A stretch of 64,000 nucleotides of DNA from Stramonita haemastoma (lineage: Eukaryota > Mollusca > Gastropoda > Neogastropoda > Muricidae): contig CM060342.1 of the NCBI GenBank assembly GCA_030674155.1, forward strand, positions 19,978,866 through 20,042,865. The letters are read 5' to 3'. The position numbers and the translations under genes are program-made. A model generated the notes under the pieces. That model was not told where the DNA came from. It searched no databases and saw only the letters and a program-made list of their open reading frames with translations. Shown one piece after another: positions 46,621-58,970 of this stretch. The first letter of the stretch is position 1. The number at the start of each line of letters is the position of its first letter.

Positions 46621-49270
46621 GCTATTATGGAAAAATGAAAAATGGCTATTATCGAAAAATGGCTATTATGGGGAAATGGCTAATTTCAAAAAATGGCTTA
46701 TATGGAAAAATGAAAAATGGCTCTTATGGAAAAATGGCTTTTATGGGAAAATGGCTGTTATGGGAAAATGTCTATTTTAAAAAATGGCTATTAATGAAAA
46801 ATTTGCCATTATCAAAAATGGCTATTATCGAAAAATGACTGTTATGGCAAATTGGCTATTATGGAAAAATTTTAAATGATTATTATCGAAAAATGGCTAT
46901 TATGGGGAAATGGCTATTCTAAAAATAATGGCAACTAAGGAAAAATGAAAAGTGGTTATTGTGGGAAAATGGCTCTTATGGAAAAATAGGTATTATGGGG
47001 AAATGGCTATTATGGGAAAATGGCTATTATGGGGAAATGGGTATTTTCAAAAAATGGCTATTATGAGAAAAATGTAAAGTGGCTAATGTGGAAAAATGGC
47101 TATTATGGGAAAAAAAAAACTATTATGGGGAAATGACCATTATCAGAAAATGGCTATTATCGAAAAATGGCTACTATCAAAAGATGGCTATTATCGAAAA
47201 ATGGCTATTATCAAAATATGCCTTTTATCGAAAAATGGCTATTATCAAGAGATGGCTATTATCAAAAAATGGCTATTATGGGGATGGGGAAATGACTATT
47301 ATGGGAAAATGGCTATATTCGAAAAATGGCTATTATCAAAAGATGGCTATTAACGAAAAATGGCTACTATGGGGATGGGGAAATGGCTATTATGGGAAAA
47401 TGGCTATTATGGAAAAATGAAAAATAGCTATTATGGGAAAATGGCCATTATCGAAAAATGGCTATTATCAAAAGATGGTTATTATCGAAAAATGGCTAGT
47501 ATGGGGATGGGAAAATGGCTATTATTGGAAAATGGCTATTATGAAAAAATTAAAAAATGGCTTTTATCGGAAAATGGCTTTTATGAGGAAATGGCCATTA
47601 TCCAAAAATGGCTATTATGGAAAATAAAAAATGGCTATTGTGAAAATATGGCTATTATGGAAAAATAGCTATTATGGGGAAATGGCTATTATCCAAAAAT
47701 GGCTATTGCTATTATCCAAAAATGGCTATTATGGGAAAATGACTATTATCAAAAAATGGCTATTATGGGAAAATGAAAAAAAGCTATTATGAGAAAAGGG
47801 CTATTATCAAAAAATGGCTATTATGGGGAAATGGCTATTATCAAAAAATGCTATTATGGGGAAATGGCTATTATCAAAAAATGGCTATAATGGAAAAATG
47901 ACTATTATTGAAAAATGGCTATTATGGGTAAATGGCTATTATGGGAAATTGAAAAATGGCTATTATGGAAAAATGGCTATTATGGGGAAATGGCTACTGG
48001 CTATTATGGGAAAATAGCTATTACAGGAAAATGGCTATTATGGGCTATTCTCAAATAATGGCTATTCTAAGTGGCTATTCTAAAATATAATGGCTATTCT
48101 GAGAAGAAGTGGCTTTTTATGGAAAAATGGCAATCATCAGAAAGTGGCTTTTAAGGAAAAATGGCAATTATGGCGAAATGGCTATTATCAAAAAGAGGCG
48201 ATAATGGGGAAATAGCTATTTTGGAAAAAACGCTATTATTGGGAAATGGCTATTATCAAGAGGGTATAATGGCTATTATGGGGAAATGGCTATTATGGGG
48301 AAATGGCTATTATGAAAAAGAGGCTATAATGCGGAAATGGCTATTTTGGGAAAAGGGCTATTATGGGGAAATGGCTATTATCAAGAGGCTAAAATGGGAA
48401 AATGGCTATTATGGGGAAATGGCCATTTTATGGCTATTATGGGGAAATGGCTAATGGCTTTTATACAAAAATAGCTATTATATGGAAATGGCTATTATGG
48501 GGAAATGGCTATTATCAAAAAGAGGCTATAATGGGGAAATGGCTATTATGGGAAAATGGCTATTATTGGAAAATGGCTATTATGAAAAAGAGGCTATAAT
48601 GGAAAATGGCTATTATGGGGAATTGGCTATTTTAAGAAAATGGCTAATATGGGGAAATGGCTATTATGGGGAAATGGCTATTATGGGGTAATGGCTATAA
48701 TGGCTGGGAAAATGGCTATTATGGGGAAATGGCTATTATGGGAAAATGGCTATTTTGGGGGAAATGGCTATTATGGGGAAATGGCTATTTTAGGTAAATG
48801 GGTATTATGGGGAGATGGCTATTTTAAAAAATAAAGGCTATTACGAGCAAATGGCTATAATGGGAAAATGTCTATTATGGGGGAATGGCTATTATGGGGA
48901 AATGGCTATTTTAGGGAAATGGGTATTATGGGGAGATGGCTATTTTAAAAAATAAAGGCTTATTAAGAGGAAATGGATATAATGGGAAAATGGTTATTAT
49001 GGGGGAAATGGCTATTGTAGGGAAATGGCTATTATAGGGAAATGGCTATGTTAGGGAAATGGGTATTATGGGGAGATGGCTATTTTAAAAAAGAGGCTAT
49101 TATGAGGAAATGGCTATAATAGAAAAAAGGCTGTTATGGGGGAAATGGCTATTGTAGGGAAATGGCTGTTATGGGGAAATGGTATTAAAGGGAAATGGTT
49201 CTAATGGGGAAATGGCTATTTTAGGGAAAATGGCTAATATGGGGAAATGGCTATTTAAAAAAAAAGGGCT
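46621..49270 (+). repeat. 17-bp minisatellite, ATGGCTATTATG type
   Basis: The same 17-base frame continues, but AAGTAGC has become AATGGC and ATC is often ATG: GGAAAATGGCTATTATG. Frames such as MAIMGKWLLSKNGYY repeat purely because of the unit. Confidence 0.95.
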
Positions 49271-52200
49271 ACTAATGGTTTTTATGGGGAGATTGGGAAA
49301 ATGGTTTTTAAGGGGAAATTGGGAAAAAAAAATTTAATGGGAAAATGGCTATTATGGGAACATGGCTATTATGGGTAAATTGTGAAAATAGGGAAATGGT
49401 TTTTATGGGGAAATTGGGAAAATGGCGATTATGGGGACATGGGGAAATTGAAAAAATGGTTTTTATGGGGAAATTGGGAAAATGGTTTTTATGGGCAAAT
49501 GGCAATTATGGTGAAAATGGGAAAATGGCTATTATGGGGAAATTTGAAAATGGTTTTTATGGGAAAATGGCTATTATGGGAAAATGACTATTATGGCGAA
49601 ATTGTGAAAAGTTTTTATGGTGAAATTGGGAAAATGGATTTTAAGGGGAAATTTGGAAAATGGCTATTATGGAAAATTGGGAAAATGATTGTTATGGGGA
49701 AATTTGGAAAATGGCTATTATGGGGAAATTCGAAAAATGGTTTTTAAGGGCAAATTGGGAAAATGGCTAATATAGAAAATTGGGAAAATGGTTTTTATGG
49801 GGAAATTTGCAAAATGGCTATTATGGGGAAATTGGGAAATTGGTTTTTAAGGTGAAATTGAGAAAATGGTTTTTTTGTGGGGAAAATGGGGAACATGTTT
49901 TTTAGGGGGAAATTGGGGAAATGGTTTTAATGGTGAAATTTTGGAAAAAAAAATTTTATGGGGAAATTGGGATAATGGTTATTATGGGAAAATGGCTATT
50001 ATGGGAAAATGACTATTATGGGAAAATTGGGAAAAAATTTATGTGGAAAATGGGAAAATGGCTATTATGGAAAATTGGGAAAATCGTTTTTATGGGGAAA
50101 TTGCGAAAATGGTTTTTATGGGGAAAATGGCTATTATGGGAAATTTTCTTATGGGGAATTTGGGAAAATGGTTTTTATTGGGAAATTAAGAAATGCCTAT
50201 TATGGAAAATTGGGAAAATGGTTTTCATGGGAAAATTGGGAAATTGGCTATTATGGGGAAGTGGTTATTATGGGGAAATTGGGAAAGTGGTTTTTATGGG
50301 TAGAATGGGAAAATAGTTTTTATGGGAAATTGGGAAAATGGATTTTAAGGGGAAATTGGGAAAATGGCTATTATGGAAAATTTGGAAAATGGTTTTTATG
50401 GGGAAATTAGGAAAATGGCTATTATGCGGAAATTCGGGAAATGATTTTTAAGGTAAATTGGCAAAATGGCTAATATGGAAAATTGGGAAAATGCTTTTTA
50501 TGGGGAAATTTGGAAAATAGCTATTATGGGGAAATTGGGAAATTGGTTTTTAAGGTGAAATTGGGAAAAATGGTTTTTTATGGGGAATCTGGGGAACATG
50601 TTTTTTTTATGAGGAATTTGGGAAAATGGCTTTAATGGTGAATTTGGGAAAAAAAATGTTATGGGGAAAATGGGAAAATGGTTATTATGGGAAAATGGCT
50701 ACTATGTGAAAATGAGTATTATGGGGAAATTGGGAAAAAATGTATATGAAAAATGGGAAAATGACTATGATGGAAAATTGGGAAAATCGTTTTTATGGGG
50801 AAATTGCGAAAATGGTTTTTATGGGGAAAATGGCTATTATGGGAAACTTTCTTATGGGGAATTTGGGAAAATGGTTTTTATTGGGAAATTAAGAAATGGC
50901 TATTATGGAAATTGGGAAAATGGTTTTTATTGGAAAATTGGGGCATTGGCTATTATGGGAAGTGGTTATTATGGGGAAATTGGGAAAGTGGTTTTTATGG
51001 GTAGATTGGGAAAATATTTTTTATGGGAAATTGGGAAAATGGATTTTAAGGGAAATTGGGAAAATGGCTATTATGGGGAAATTTGGAAAATGGTTTTTAT
51101 GGGGAAATTTGGAAATGGCTATTATGCGGAAATTCGGAAAATGATTTATAAGGTGAAATTGGGAAAATGGCTAATATGGAAAATTTGGAAAATGCTTTTT
51201 ATGGGGAAATTTGGAAAATGGCTATTTTTGGGGAAATTGAGAAATTGGTTTTTAAGGTGAAATTGAAGAAATGGTTTTTTTATGGGGAAATTTTTTTATG
51301 GGGAAATTAGGAAAATGGTTTTTATGGGGAAATTGGAACAATGGTTTTTATGGGAAAATTGGGAAAATGGCTATTATGGGAGATTGGGAAAATGGTTTTA
51401 TGGGGAAATGGTTACTGCGGGAAATTGGGGAAATGCGTATTATTGGGAAATGGTTACTGCGGGGAAATTGGAGAAAATGGCTATTATCGGTGAATTTTGG
51501 AAAATGGCTATAATGGGGAAATTGTAAAAATAGGAATTTTGGGAAATAGGCTATTATGGGAAAATTGCTATTTTGGGAAAATGGCTATCATTGGGGAAAA
51601 TGGGAAAATGGCTATTATGGGGGTAAATGGGAAAATGGTTTTTATTGGGAAAATGGTTTTTATGGGTAATGGGTATTATTGGGAAAATGGTTTGTATGGG
51701 GAAAATGGTTTTAAGAGGAAATTGGGGAAAATGGTTTTAAAGAGGAAATTGAAAAAATGTTTTTGAAGGGGAAATTGGGAAAATGGTTTTGAAGGGAAAA
51801 TTGGGAAAAATGGTTTTTATGGTAACATGGGTATTATGGGAAAACGGTTTTTTATGGGAAAATGGGAATTATGGGGAAATATTTTTAAAGGGAAAATTGT
51901 GAAAATGGTTTTAAAGGGGAAATAGGAAAATTATTTTGTGGGAAAATGGTTTTTATGGGAAAATGCGAAAATGGTTTTTAAGGGGAAATTGGGAAAATGG
52001 TTTTTAAGGACAAAATGGAAAAATGGTTTTTGAGGAGAAAATGGGAAAATGGTTTTTGAGGAGAAAATGGGGAAATGGTTTTTAAGGGGAAATTGGGAAT
52101 ATGGTTTTTAAGGGGAAATTGGGAAAATGGTTTTTAAGGGGAAATTGGGAAAATGGTTTTTAGGGGAAATTGGGAAATGGTTTTCAAGGGAAATTGGGAA

Positions 52201-54171
52201 AATGGTTTTAAAGGGAAATTGGAAAAATGTTTTTAAAGGGGAAATTGGGAAAATGGTTTTGAAGGGAAAATGGGTATTATGGGGAAATATTTTTAAAGGG
52301 AAAATTGTGGAAAATGGTTTTTAAAGGGGAAATTGGGAAAATGATTTTGTGGGAAAATGGTTTTTATGGGAAAATAGGGAAATGGTTTTTAAAGGGGAAA
52401 TTGGGAAAATGGTTTTTAAGGAGAAAATGGAAAAATAGTTTTTGAGGAGAAAATGGGAAAATGGTTTTTGAGGAGAAAATGGGGAAATGGTTTTTAAGGG
52501 GAAATTGGGAAAATAGTTTTTAAGGGGAAATTGGGAAAATGGTTTTCAAGGGAAAATTGGGGAAATGGTTTTTAAGGGGAAATTGGGAAAATGGTTTTCA
52601 AGGGGAAATTGGGAAAATGGTTTTCAAGGGGAAATTGGGAAAATTGGGAAAATGGCCTTTAAGTGGAAATTGGGAAAATGGCTTTTAAGGGGAAATTGGG
52701 AAAATGGTTTTAAGGGGAAATTGAGGAAAATTGGATAATGGTTTTTAAGGTAAAATTGGGAAAATCGTTTTTCAGGGGAAATTAGGGAAAATGATTTTTA
52801 TGGGAAATGGTTTGAAAGGGGAAATTGGGAAAATGGTTTTTAAGGGAAATTGAGGAAAATTGGATAATGGTTTTTTAAGGTAAAATTGGGAAAATCGTTT
52901 TTCAGGGGAAATTGGGAAAATGATTTTTATGGGAAATGGTTTTGAAAGGGGAAATTGGGAAAATGGTTTTTAAGGGGAAATTGGGAAAATGGTTTTTAAG
53001 GGGAAATTGGGAGAATGGCTATTATAGGAAAATGGTTTGTAATGGAAAATGGGTATTATGGGAAAATGGCTATTATGAGAAAATGGTTTTCATGGGAAAA
53101 TGGGTATTATGGGAAAATGGTTTTTAAGGGGAAATTGGGAAATGGTTTTTGAGGGGAAATTGGGAAAATGGTTTTTAAGGGGAAATTGGGAAAATGGTTT
53201 TATATGGAAATTGGGAAAATGGTTTTTAAAGGGAAATTGGGAAAATGGTTTTTGAAATGAGGGAAATTGGGAAAATGGTTTTTAAGGGAGAAAATGGTAT
53301 TGGGAAAATGGTTTTTATGGGAAAATGGTTTTTAAAGGAAATGGTTTTTGGGAAAATGGTTTTTAAAGGGAAAGGAAATTGGGAAAATGGTTTTTAAAGG
53401 AAATTTGTAGGAAAATGGTTTTTAAGGGGAAATTGGAAAATGGTTTTTGTAAGGGAAATTTTGGGAAAATGGTTTTTAAGGGAAATTGGAAAAATGGTTT
53501 TTAAGAATGGAAAATGGTTTTTATGGGAAAATGGTTTTTAAGGGAATATGGGAAAATGGTTTTTAAGGGAAAATTGGGAAAATGGTTTTTAAGGGGAAAT
53601 GGTTTTTTATGAGAAAGTGGGTTTTATGGGAAAATGGTTTTAAAGGGGAAATTGGGAAAATGGTTTTAAAGGGGAAATTGTGAAAATGGTTTTTATGGGA
53701 AAATTGGGAAAGTGGTTTTTAAGGGGAAATTGGGAAAGTGTTGTTTTTTGGAAATTGGGAAAAGGGTTATTATCGGGAAATGGGGGAAATGGTTATTATC
53801 GGGAAATGGCAATTATAGGGGAAATTTGGAAAATGGCTTTTATGGAGACATTGGGAAAATGGCTATCATGAGAAATTGGGAAAAATGGGTATTATGGGGG
53901 AAATTGGGAAATTGGTTATTATGGGGAAATGGCTATTATGGGGAAATTGGGAAAGTGGCTATTATGGGGAAATTGGGAAAATGGTTATTATGGGGGAAAT
54001 TGGGAATCTGGCTTTCATGGGGAAATTGGGAAAATGGCTATTATGGGGAAATTGGGAAAATGGCTTTTACGGGGAAATCTGGAGAATGGCTTTTATGGGG
54101 AAATTGGGAAAATAATTATTATGGTGGAAATTGGGAAAATGGCTATTATGGGGAAATTGGGAAAATGGCTG
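49271..54171 (+). repeat. ~26-bp minisatellite, GGAAATTGGGAAAATGG type
   Basis: The unit is now about 26 bases, typically GGAAATTGGGAAAATGGT plus TTTTAAGG. It looks like the 17-base unit with an added GGGAAATTG. ATGGCTATTATG units persist at both ends. The array joins the satellite abruptly at about 54172. Confidence 0.95.
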
Positions 54172-54919
54172 TCATATTGCTGTATATTGTCATTATTATT
54201 GTGCGATCTGCTTGGTTTTCGGTGCAGACACTATACCAGATTTCCTTGCCACAAACTAGCTTTCTGAGCTCTTGAGCACGTCGGTGTCGCCACAAGTCCG
54301 CCGCCACACACGTCGAAGATGGTAGGGGAGCGAGTATGCATCCGGTGCCATATTGTCCCGGTGCCTTGAGGTCTGTAGCCTTGGAAAAGTCGGGGCAGGA
54401 CAGGCCTGAAAACGGCTCTTTGGGGCCCATCTTTGCCCCAAACGGAATCTTTTTGGATTCGGGAACGCTCGCGTGCGCTGGTGTTTGTCAGTGCGTTTGT
54501 TTGTGTGTGTGCATGTGGCTGGAACCCTGCAGTTTCCTGTGGTGCATCATATTGCTGTATATTGTCATTATTATTGTGCGCCCTGCTTGGTTTTTGGTGC
54601 GTACAGTGTACGAGATTTCCTCGCCACAAACTAGCTTTCTCAGCTCTTGAGGGCGTCGGTGTCGCCACAAGTCCGGCGCAACACACGTCGAAGACGGTAT
54701 GTTAGCGAGTATGCATCCGGTGCCACATTGTCTTGGTGCCTTGGGGTCTGTAACCGTGCAAAATTCGGGGCAGGACGGGCCTGAATACGGCTCTTTGGGG
54801 CCCGTCTTTGCCCCAAACGGCACCTTTTTGGCAGTGGGGTGGGTATGCATGCGCGCACGCGCGCGCGCACTGGTGTTTGTCAGGGCGTTTGTTTGTGTGC
54901 GCGTATGTGGCGGGAACAG
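54172..54919. repeat. ~390-bp satellite array, block 5 (about 2 monomers)
   Basis: The block starts in mid-monomer at TCATATTGCTGTATATTGTC, fused to the minisatellite. Its two monomers are of the GACACTATACCAG and GATTCGGGAACGCTCGC subtypes, in the order that precedes the inserts in blocks 1 and 2. Confidence 0.95.
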
Positions 54920-55060
54920 GATAGCCTAGTGGTTAGAACATTCTAACATTAAAATAGAAAATAAAACACAAACATGGGGACTGGATGTAAAAAAGCACAT
55001 GAGTGCTTATTCTATTATCCTCAATATAAAAGAATAAATAAAATGAGAAATAAAGAAAAT
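54920..55060 (+). mobile_element. SINE remnant (block insert 4)
   Basis: Same head-to-tail deleted form as at 35691. Confidence 0.75.
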
Positions 55061-55061
55061 A

Positions 55062-55090
55062 AAACACACACACGCACACACACACATACA

Positions 55091-55163
<73 letters not shown>
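55062..55163 (+). repeat. (AC)n microsatellite in block insert 4
   Basis: An AC run with a few CG and TACAG changes near its left end. Confidence 0.95.
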
Positions 55164-55166
<3 letters not shown>

Positions 55167-55241
55167 AAACTATACCTTCCCATAAATCTGGGGGGAAAAA
55201 AACGGGGGGAGAGGGAAAGAAATCCAAGGACACCAACCAAC

Positions 55242-55338
55242 CTATTGCCCGAGACACAGTGACGCTGCCATTGACGCGCCAAACCCCTAAGGCGTTGGTC
55301 ACCAATCCTCCCAGCTCCTCAATACGTCTCCTCTCATC
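55242..55338 (-). pseudogene. PP2C exon E, copy 4 in satellite
   Basis: Same 97 bases and borders. It reads RRIEELGG, then [19 protein letters not shown], with Leu for the Phe of NAFGVW. There is no stop. It is the exon of the block that duplicates 42.4-44.7 kb, but it is not identical to copy 3. Confidence 0.8.
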
Positions 55339-55424
55339 CTGAAATTGTCAAATAACAACAACGACAGATTATATACATGTATGTATTTTTGATCCTGTTA
55401 AGTTCAACCCCTCCTTTCTAAGCA

Positions 55425-56502
55425 AGCTCTGCTTGGTTTTCAGTGCGTACACTGTACGAGATTTTCTTGCCACAAACTAGCTTTCTCAGCTCTTGAGGGC
55501 GTCGGTGTCGCCACAAGTCCGGCGCCAAACACGTCGAAGATGGTAGGGGAGCGAGTATGCATCCGGTGCCATATTGTCCCGCTGCCTTGGGGTCTGTATC
55601 CGTGCAAAAGTCGGAGCAGGACGGGCCTGAAAACGGCTCTTTGGGGCCCGTTTTTCCCCAAACGGCACCTTTTTGGCAAGGGAGTAGGTATGCATGCGCG
55701 CACGCGTGCGCGCGCTGGTGTTCGTCAGTGCGTTTGTTTGTGTGCGCGCATGTGATGGAGACCCTGCAGTTTGCTGTGGTGCATCATATTGCTGTATATT
55801 GTCATTATTATTGTGCGCCTTACTGGTTTTCGGTGCGTACACTGTACCAGATTTCCTTCCCACAAACTAGCTTTCTGTAACGTGCAAAAGTCGGGGCAGG
55901 ACGGGCCTGAAAACGGCTCTTTTGGACCCGTCTTTGCCCAAAACGACACCTTTTTGTCAGGGGGTGGGTATGCATGCGCGCTCAAGCACGCACGCTGGTG
56001 TTTGTCAGTGCGTTTATTTGTGTGCGCGCATGTAGCGGGTACCCTGCAGTTTACTGTGGTGCAATATATTGCTGTATATTGTCATTACTATTGTGCGCCC
56101 TGCTTGGTTTTCAGTGCGTACAGTGTACGAGATTTCCTCGCCACAAACTAGCTTTCTCAGCTCTTGAGGGCGTCGGTGTCGCCACAAGTCCGGCGCCACA
56201 CACGTCGAAGATGGTAGGGGAGCGCGTATGCATCCGGTGCCATTTTGTCCCGGTGCCTTCAGGTCTGTAACCGTGGAAAAGTCAGGGCAGGACGGGCCTG
56301 AAAACGGCTCTTTGGGGCCTGTCTTTGCCCCAAACGGCACCTCTTTGGCAGAGGGGTGGGTATGCATGCGCGCAAGCGCTGGTGTTTGTCAGTGCGTTTG
56401 TTTGTGTGGGCGAATGTGGCGGGGACTCTGCAGTTTGCTGTGAGGCATCATATTGCTGTATATTGTCATTATTATTGTGCGCCCTGCTTGGTGCGCCCTG
56501 CT
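55425..56502. repeat. ~390-bp satellite array, block 6 (about 3 monomers)
   Basis: It repeats block 4, including the ~120-base internal deletion (near 55876) and the doubled GTGCGCCCTGCTTG end. It is shorter than block 4. Confidence 0.95.
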
Positions 56503-56505
56503 TGT

Positions 56506-56556
<51 letters not shown>

Positions 56557-56583
56557 CGTGCGTGCGTGTTTGTGTGTGTGTGT

Positions 56584-56619
<36 letters not shown>

Positions 56620-56680
56620 TGTTGTGTGTGTCTGTGTCTGTGTCTGTGTGTGTGTCTTTGTGTGTCTGTGTGTGTGTTTA
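56503..56680 (+). repeat. (TG)n compound microsatellite
   Basis: Counterpart of 44395-44635, shorter. The flanking TTTATCTTCTTTTAGTGATG is the same. Confidence 0.95.
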
Positions 56681-56739
56681 TCTTCTTTTAGTGATGCATT
56701 AAACAAAAAGACTCGTTGGTTCTAGAACCTCATCTGCTG

Positions 56740-58970
56740 TGTCGTAAAGAGGCAATTATCGTAAAGTAGCTATTGTCGTAAGATAGCTATTGGCGTAAAG
56801 TTGCTATTGGTGTAAAGTAGCTGATATCATACAGTAGCTATTATCGTAAAGTAGCTATTGGTGTAAAGTAGCTATTATCGTAAAGTAGCTATTGGTGTAA
56901 AGTAGCTTTTATCGTAAAGTAGCTATTGGTGTAAAGTAGCTATTATCGTAAAGTAGCTATTGGTGTAAAGTAGCTATTATCGCAAGGTACCTATTGCTGA
57001 AAAGTACCTATTATCGTAAAGTAGCTGTTATCGTAAGGTAGCTATTATCGTCCAGTAGCTATTGCAGTAAAGTAGCTATTATCGTAAAGTAGCCATAAGT
57101 GTAAAGTTGCTAGTATCGTAAAGTAACTATTATCGTAAAAAAGCTATTATCGTAAAGTAGCTATTATCGTAAAGCAGCTATTATCGTAAGGTAGCTATTA
57201 TCGTAAAGTAGCTAGCATCGTACAGTAGCTATTGGTGTAAAGAAGCTATTATCGTAAGGTAGCTATTATACTAATAGCTATTATCGTAAAGTTGCTATTG
57301 GTGTAAAGTAGCTATTATCGTAAAGTAGCTATTGTCGTAAAGTAGCTATTAGTGTAACGTAGCTATTATCATAAAGTAGCTATTATGACAAAGTAGCTAT
57401 TATCGAAAAATAGCTATTGTCATAAAGTAGCTATTATCATAAAGTAGCTATAATCAAAAAGTAGCAATTATGATAAAGTTATCAAAATGAAGCTATTATG
57501 TTAAAGTAGCTTTATCGAAAACTAGCTATTATTATAAAGTAGCTTTTATCATAAAGTAGCTGTTATCGTAAAGTAGCTAAAGTAGCTATTATGATAAAGT
57601 AGCTATTATGATAAAGTAGCTATTATCGAAAAATAGCTACTATCATAAAGTAGCTATTATCAAATAGTAGCTATGATCATAAATTAGCTATTATCATAAA
57701 CAAGCGATTACCAAAAAGGAGCTATTATAATAAAGTAGCTATTATGGTAAAGTAGCTATTATGGAAAAGTAGCTATTATGACAAAGTAGCTATTATCGAA
57801 TAGTAGCTATTATCATAAAGTAGTTAATATCATAAAATAGCTATTATTGTAAAGTAGCTAATGTAGCTAGTATCATTAAGTAGCTATTATGATAAAGTAG
57901 CTATTATCGAAAAGTAGCTATTATCATAAAGTAGCTATTATCAAAAGGAAGCTATTATGACAAAGTAGCTATCATGATAAAGTAGCTATTATCGAAAAGT
58001 AGCTATTATCATTAAGTAGCTATTATCGAAAAGTAGCTATTATCATAAAGTAGCTATAATCATAAAGTAGCTATTATCGAAAAGTAGCTATTATGACAAA
58101 TTAGCTATTATGACAAAGTAGCTATTATCAAATAGTACCTATTATCATAAAGTAGCTAGTATCGTTAAGTAGCTAAAGTAGTAGCTTTTACAATAAAATG
58201 GCTATTATGACAAGGTACCTTTAATCCAAAAGTAGCTATTATCAAAAAAGTAGCTATCGAAAAGAAGCTATTATCGTAACGTAGCTAAAGTATGACAAAG
58301 TACCTTTTATCAAAAAGTATCGAAAGTTGCTATTATCGAAAAGTAGCTATTATCATAAAATGGATGTTATGACAAAGTAGCTATTATCGAAAAGTAGCTA
58401 TTATCGAAAAGTAGCCATTATCGAAAAGAAGCTATCATCATAAAACAGCTATTATGACAAAGTAGCTATTATCATAAAATAGCTATCATGAAAAAGTAGC
58501 TTTTATCAAAAAGTAGCTTTCATTGAAAAGTAGCTATTATCGAAAAGTAGCTATTATCATAAAATAGCTATTATGACAAAGTAGCTATTATCGAAAAATA
58601 GCTATTATCGAAAAGTAGCTATTATCGTAAAGTAGCTAAAGTATGACAAAGTCGCTTTTATCGAAAAGATTCGAACTTTGTTATTATCGAAAAGTAGCTA
58701 TTATCAAAAAGTAGCTATTACCGAAAAGTAGCTATTATTGAGAAGTAGCTATTACAATAAAATGGCTATTATGACAAAGTAGCTTTTATCCAAAAGTAGC
58801 TATTATCGAAAAGAAGCTATTATCATAAAGTAGCTTTTATCGAAAAGTAGCTTTTATCATCAAATAGCTATTATGAAATAGAAGCTATTATTATAAAGTA
58901 GCTATTATCAAAAAGTAGCTCTTATCGAAAAGTAGCTATTATCATAAACTAGCTAACATGACAAAGTAGC
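56740..58970 (+). repeat. 17-bp minisatellite, GTAGCTATTATC type, second array
   Basis: It starts with the same TGCTGTGTCGTAAAGAGGCA as the first array and follows the same order of variants (GGTGTAAAG, then ATAAAG, then GAAAAG). It is slightly longer than the first copy. Confidence 0.95.
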
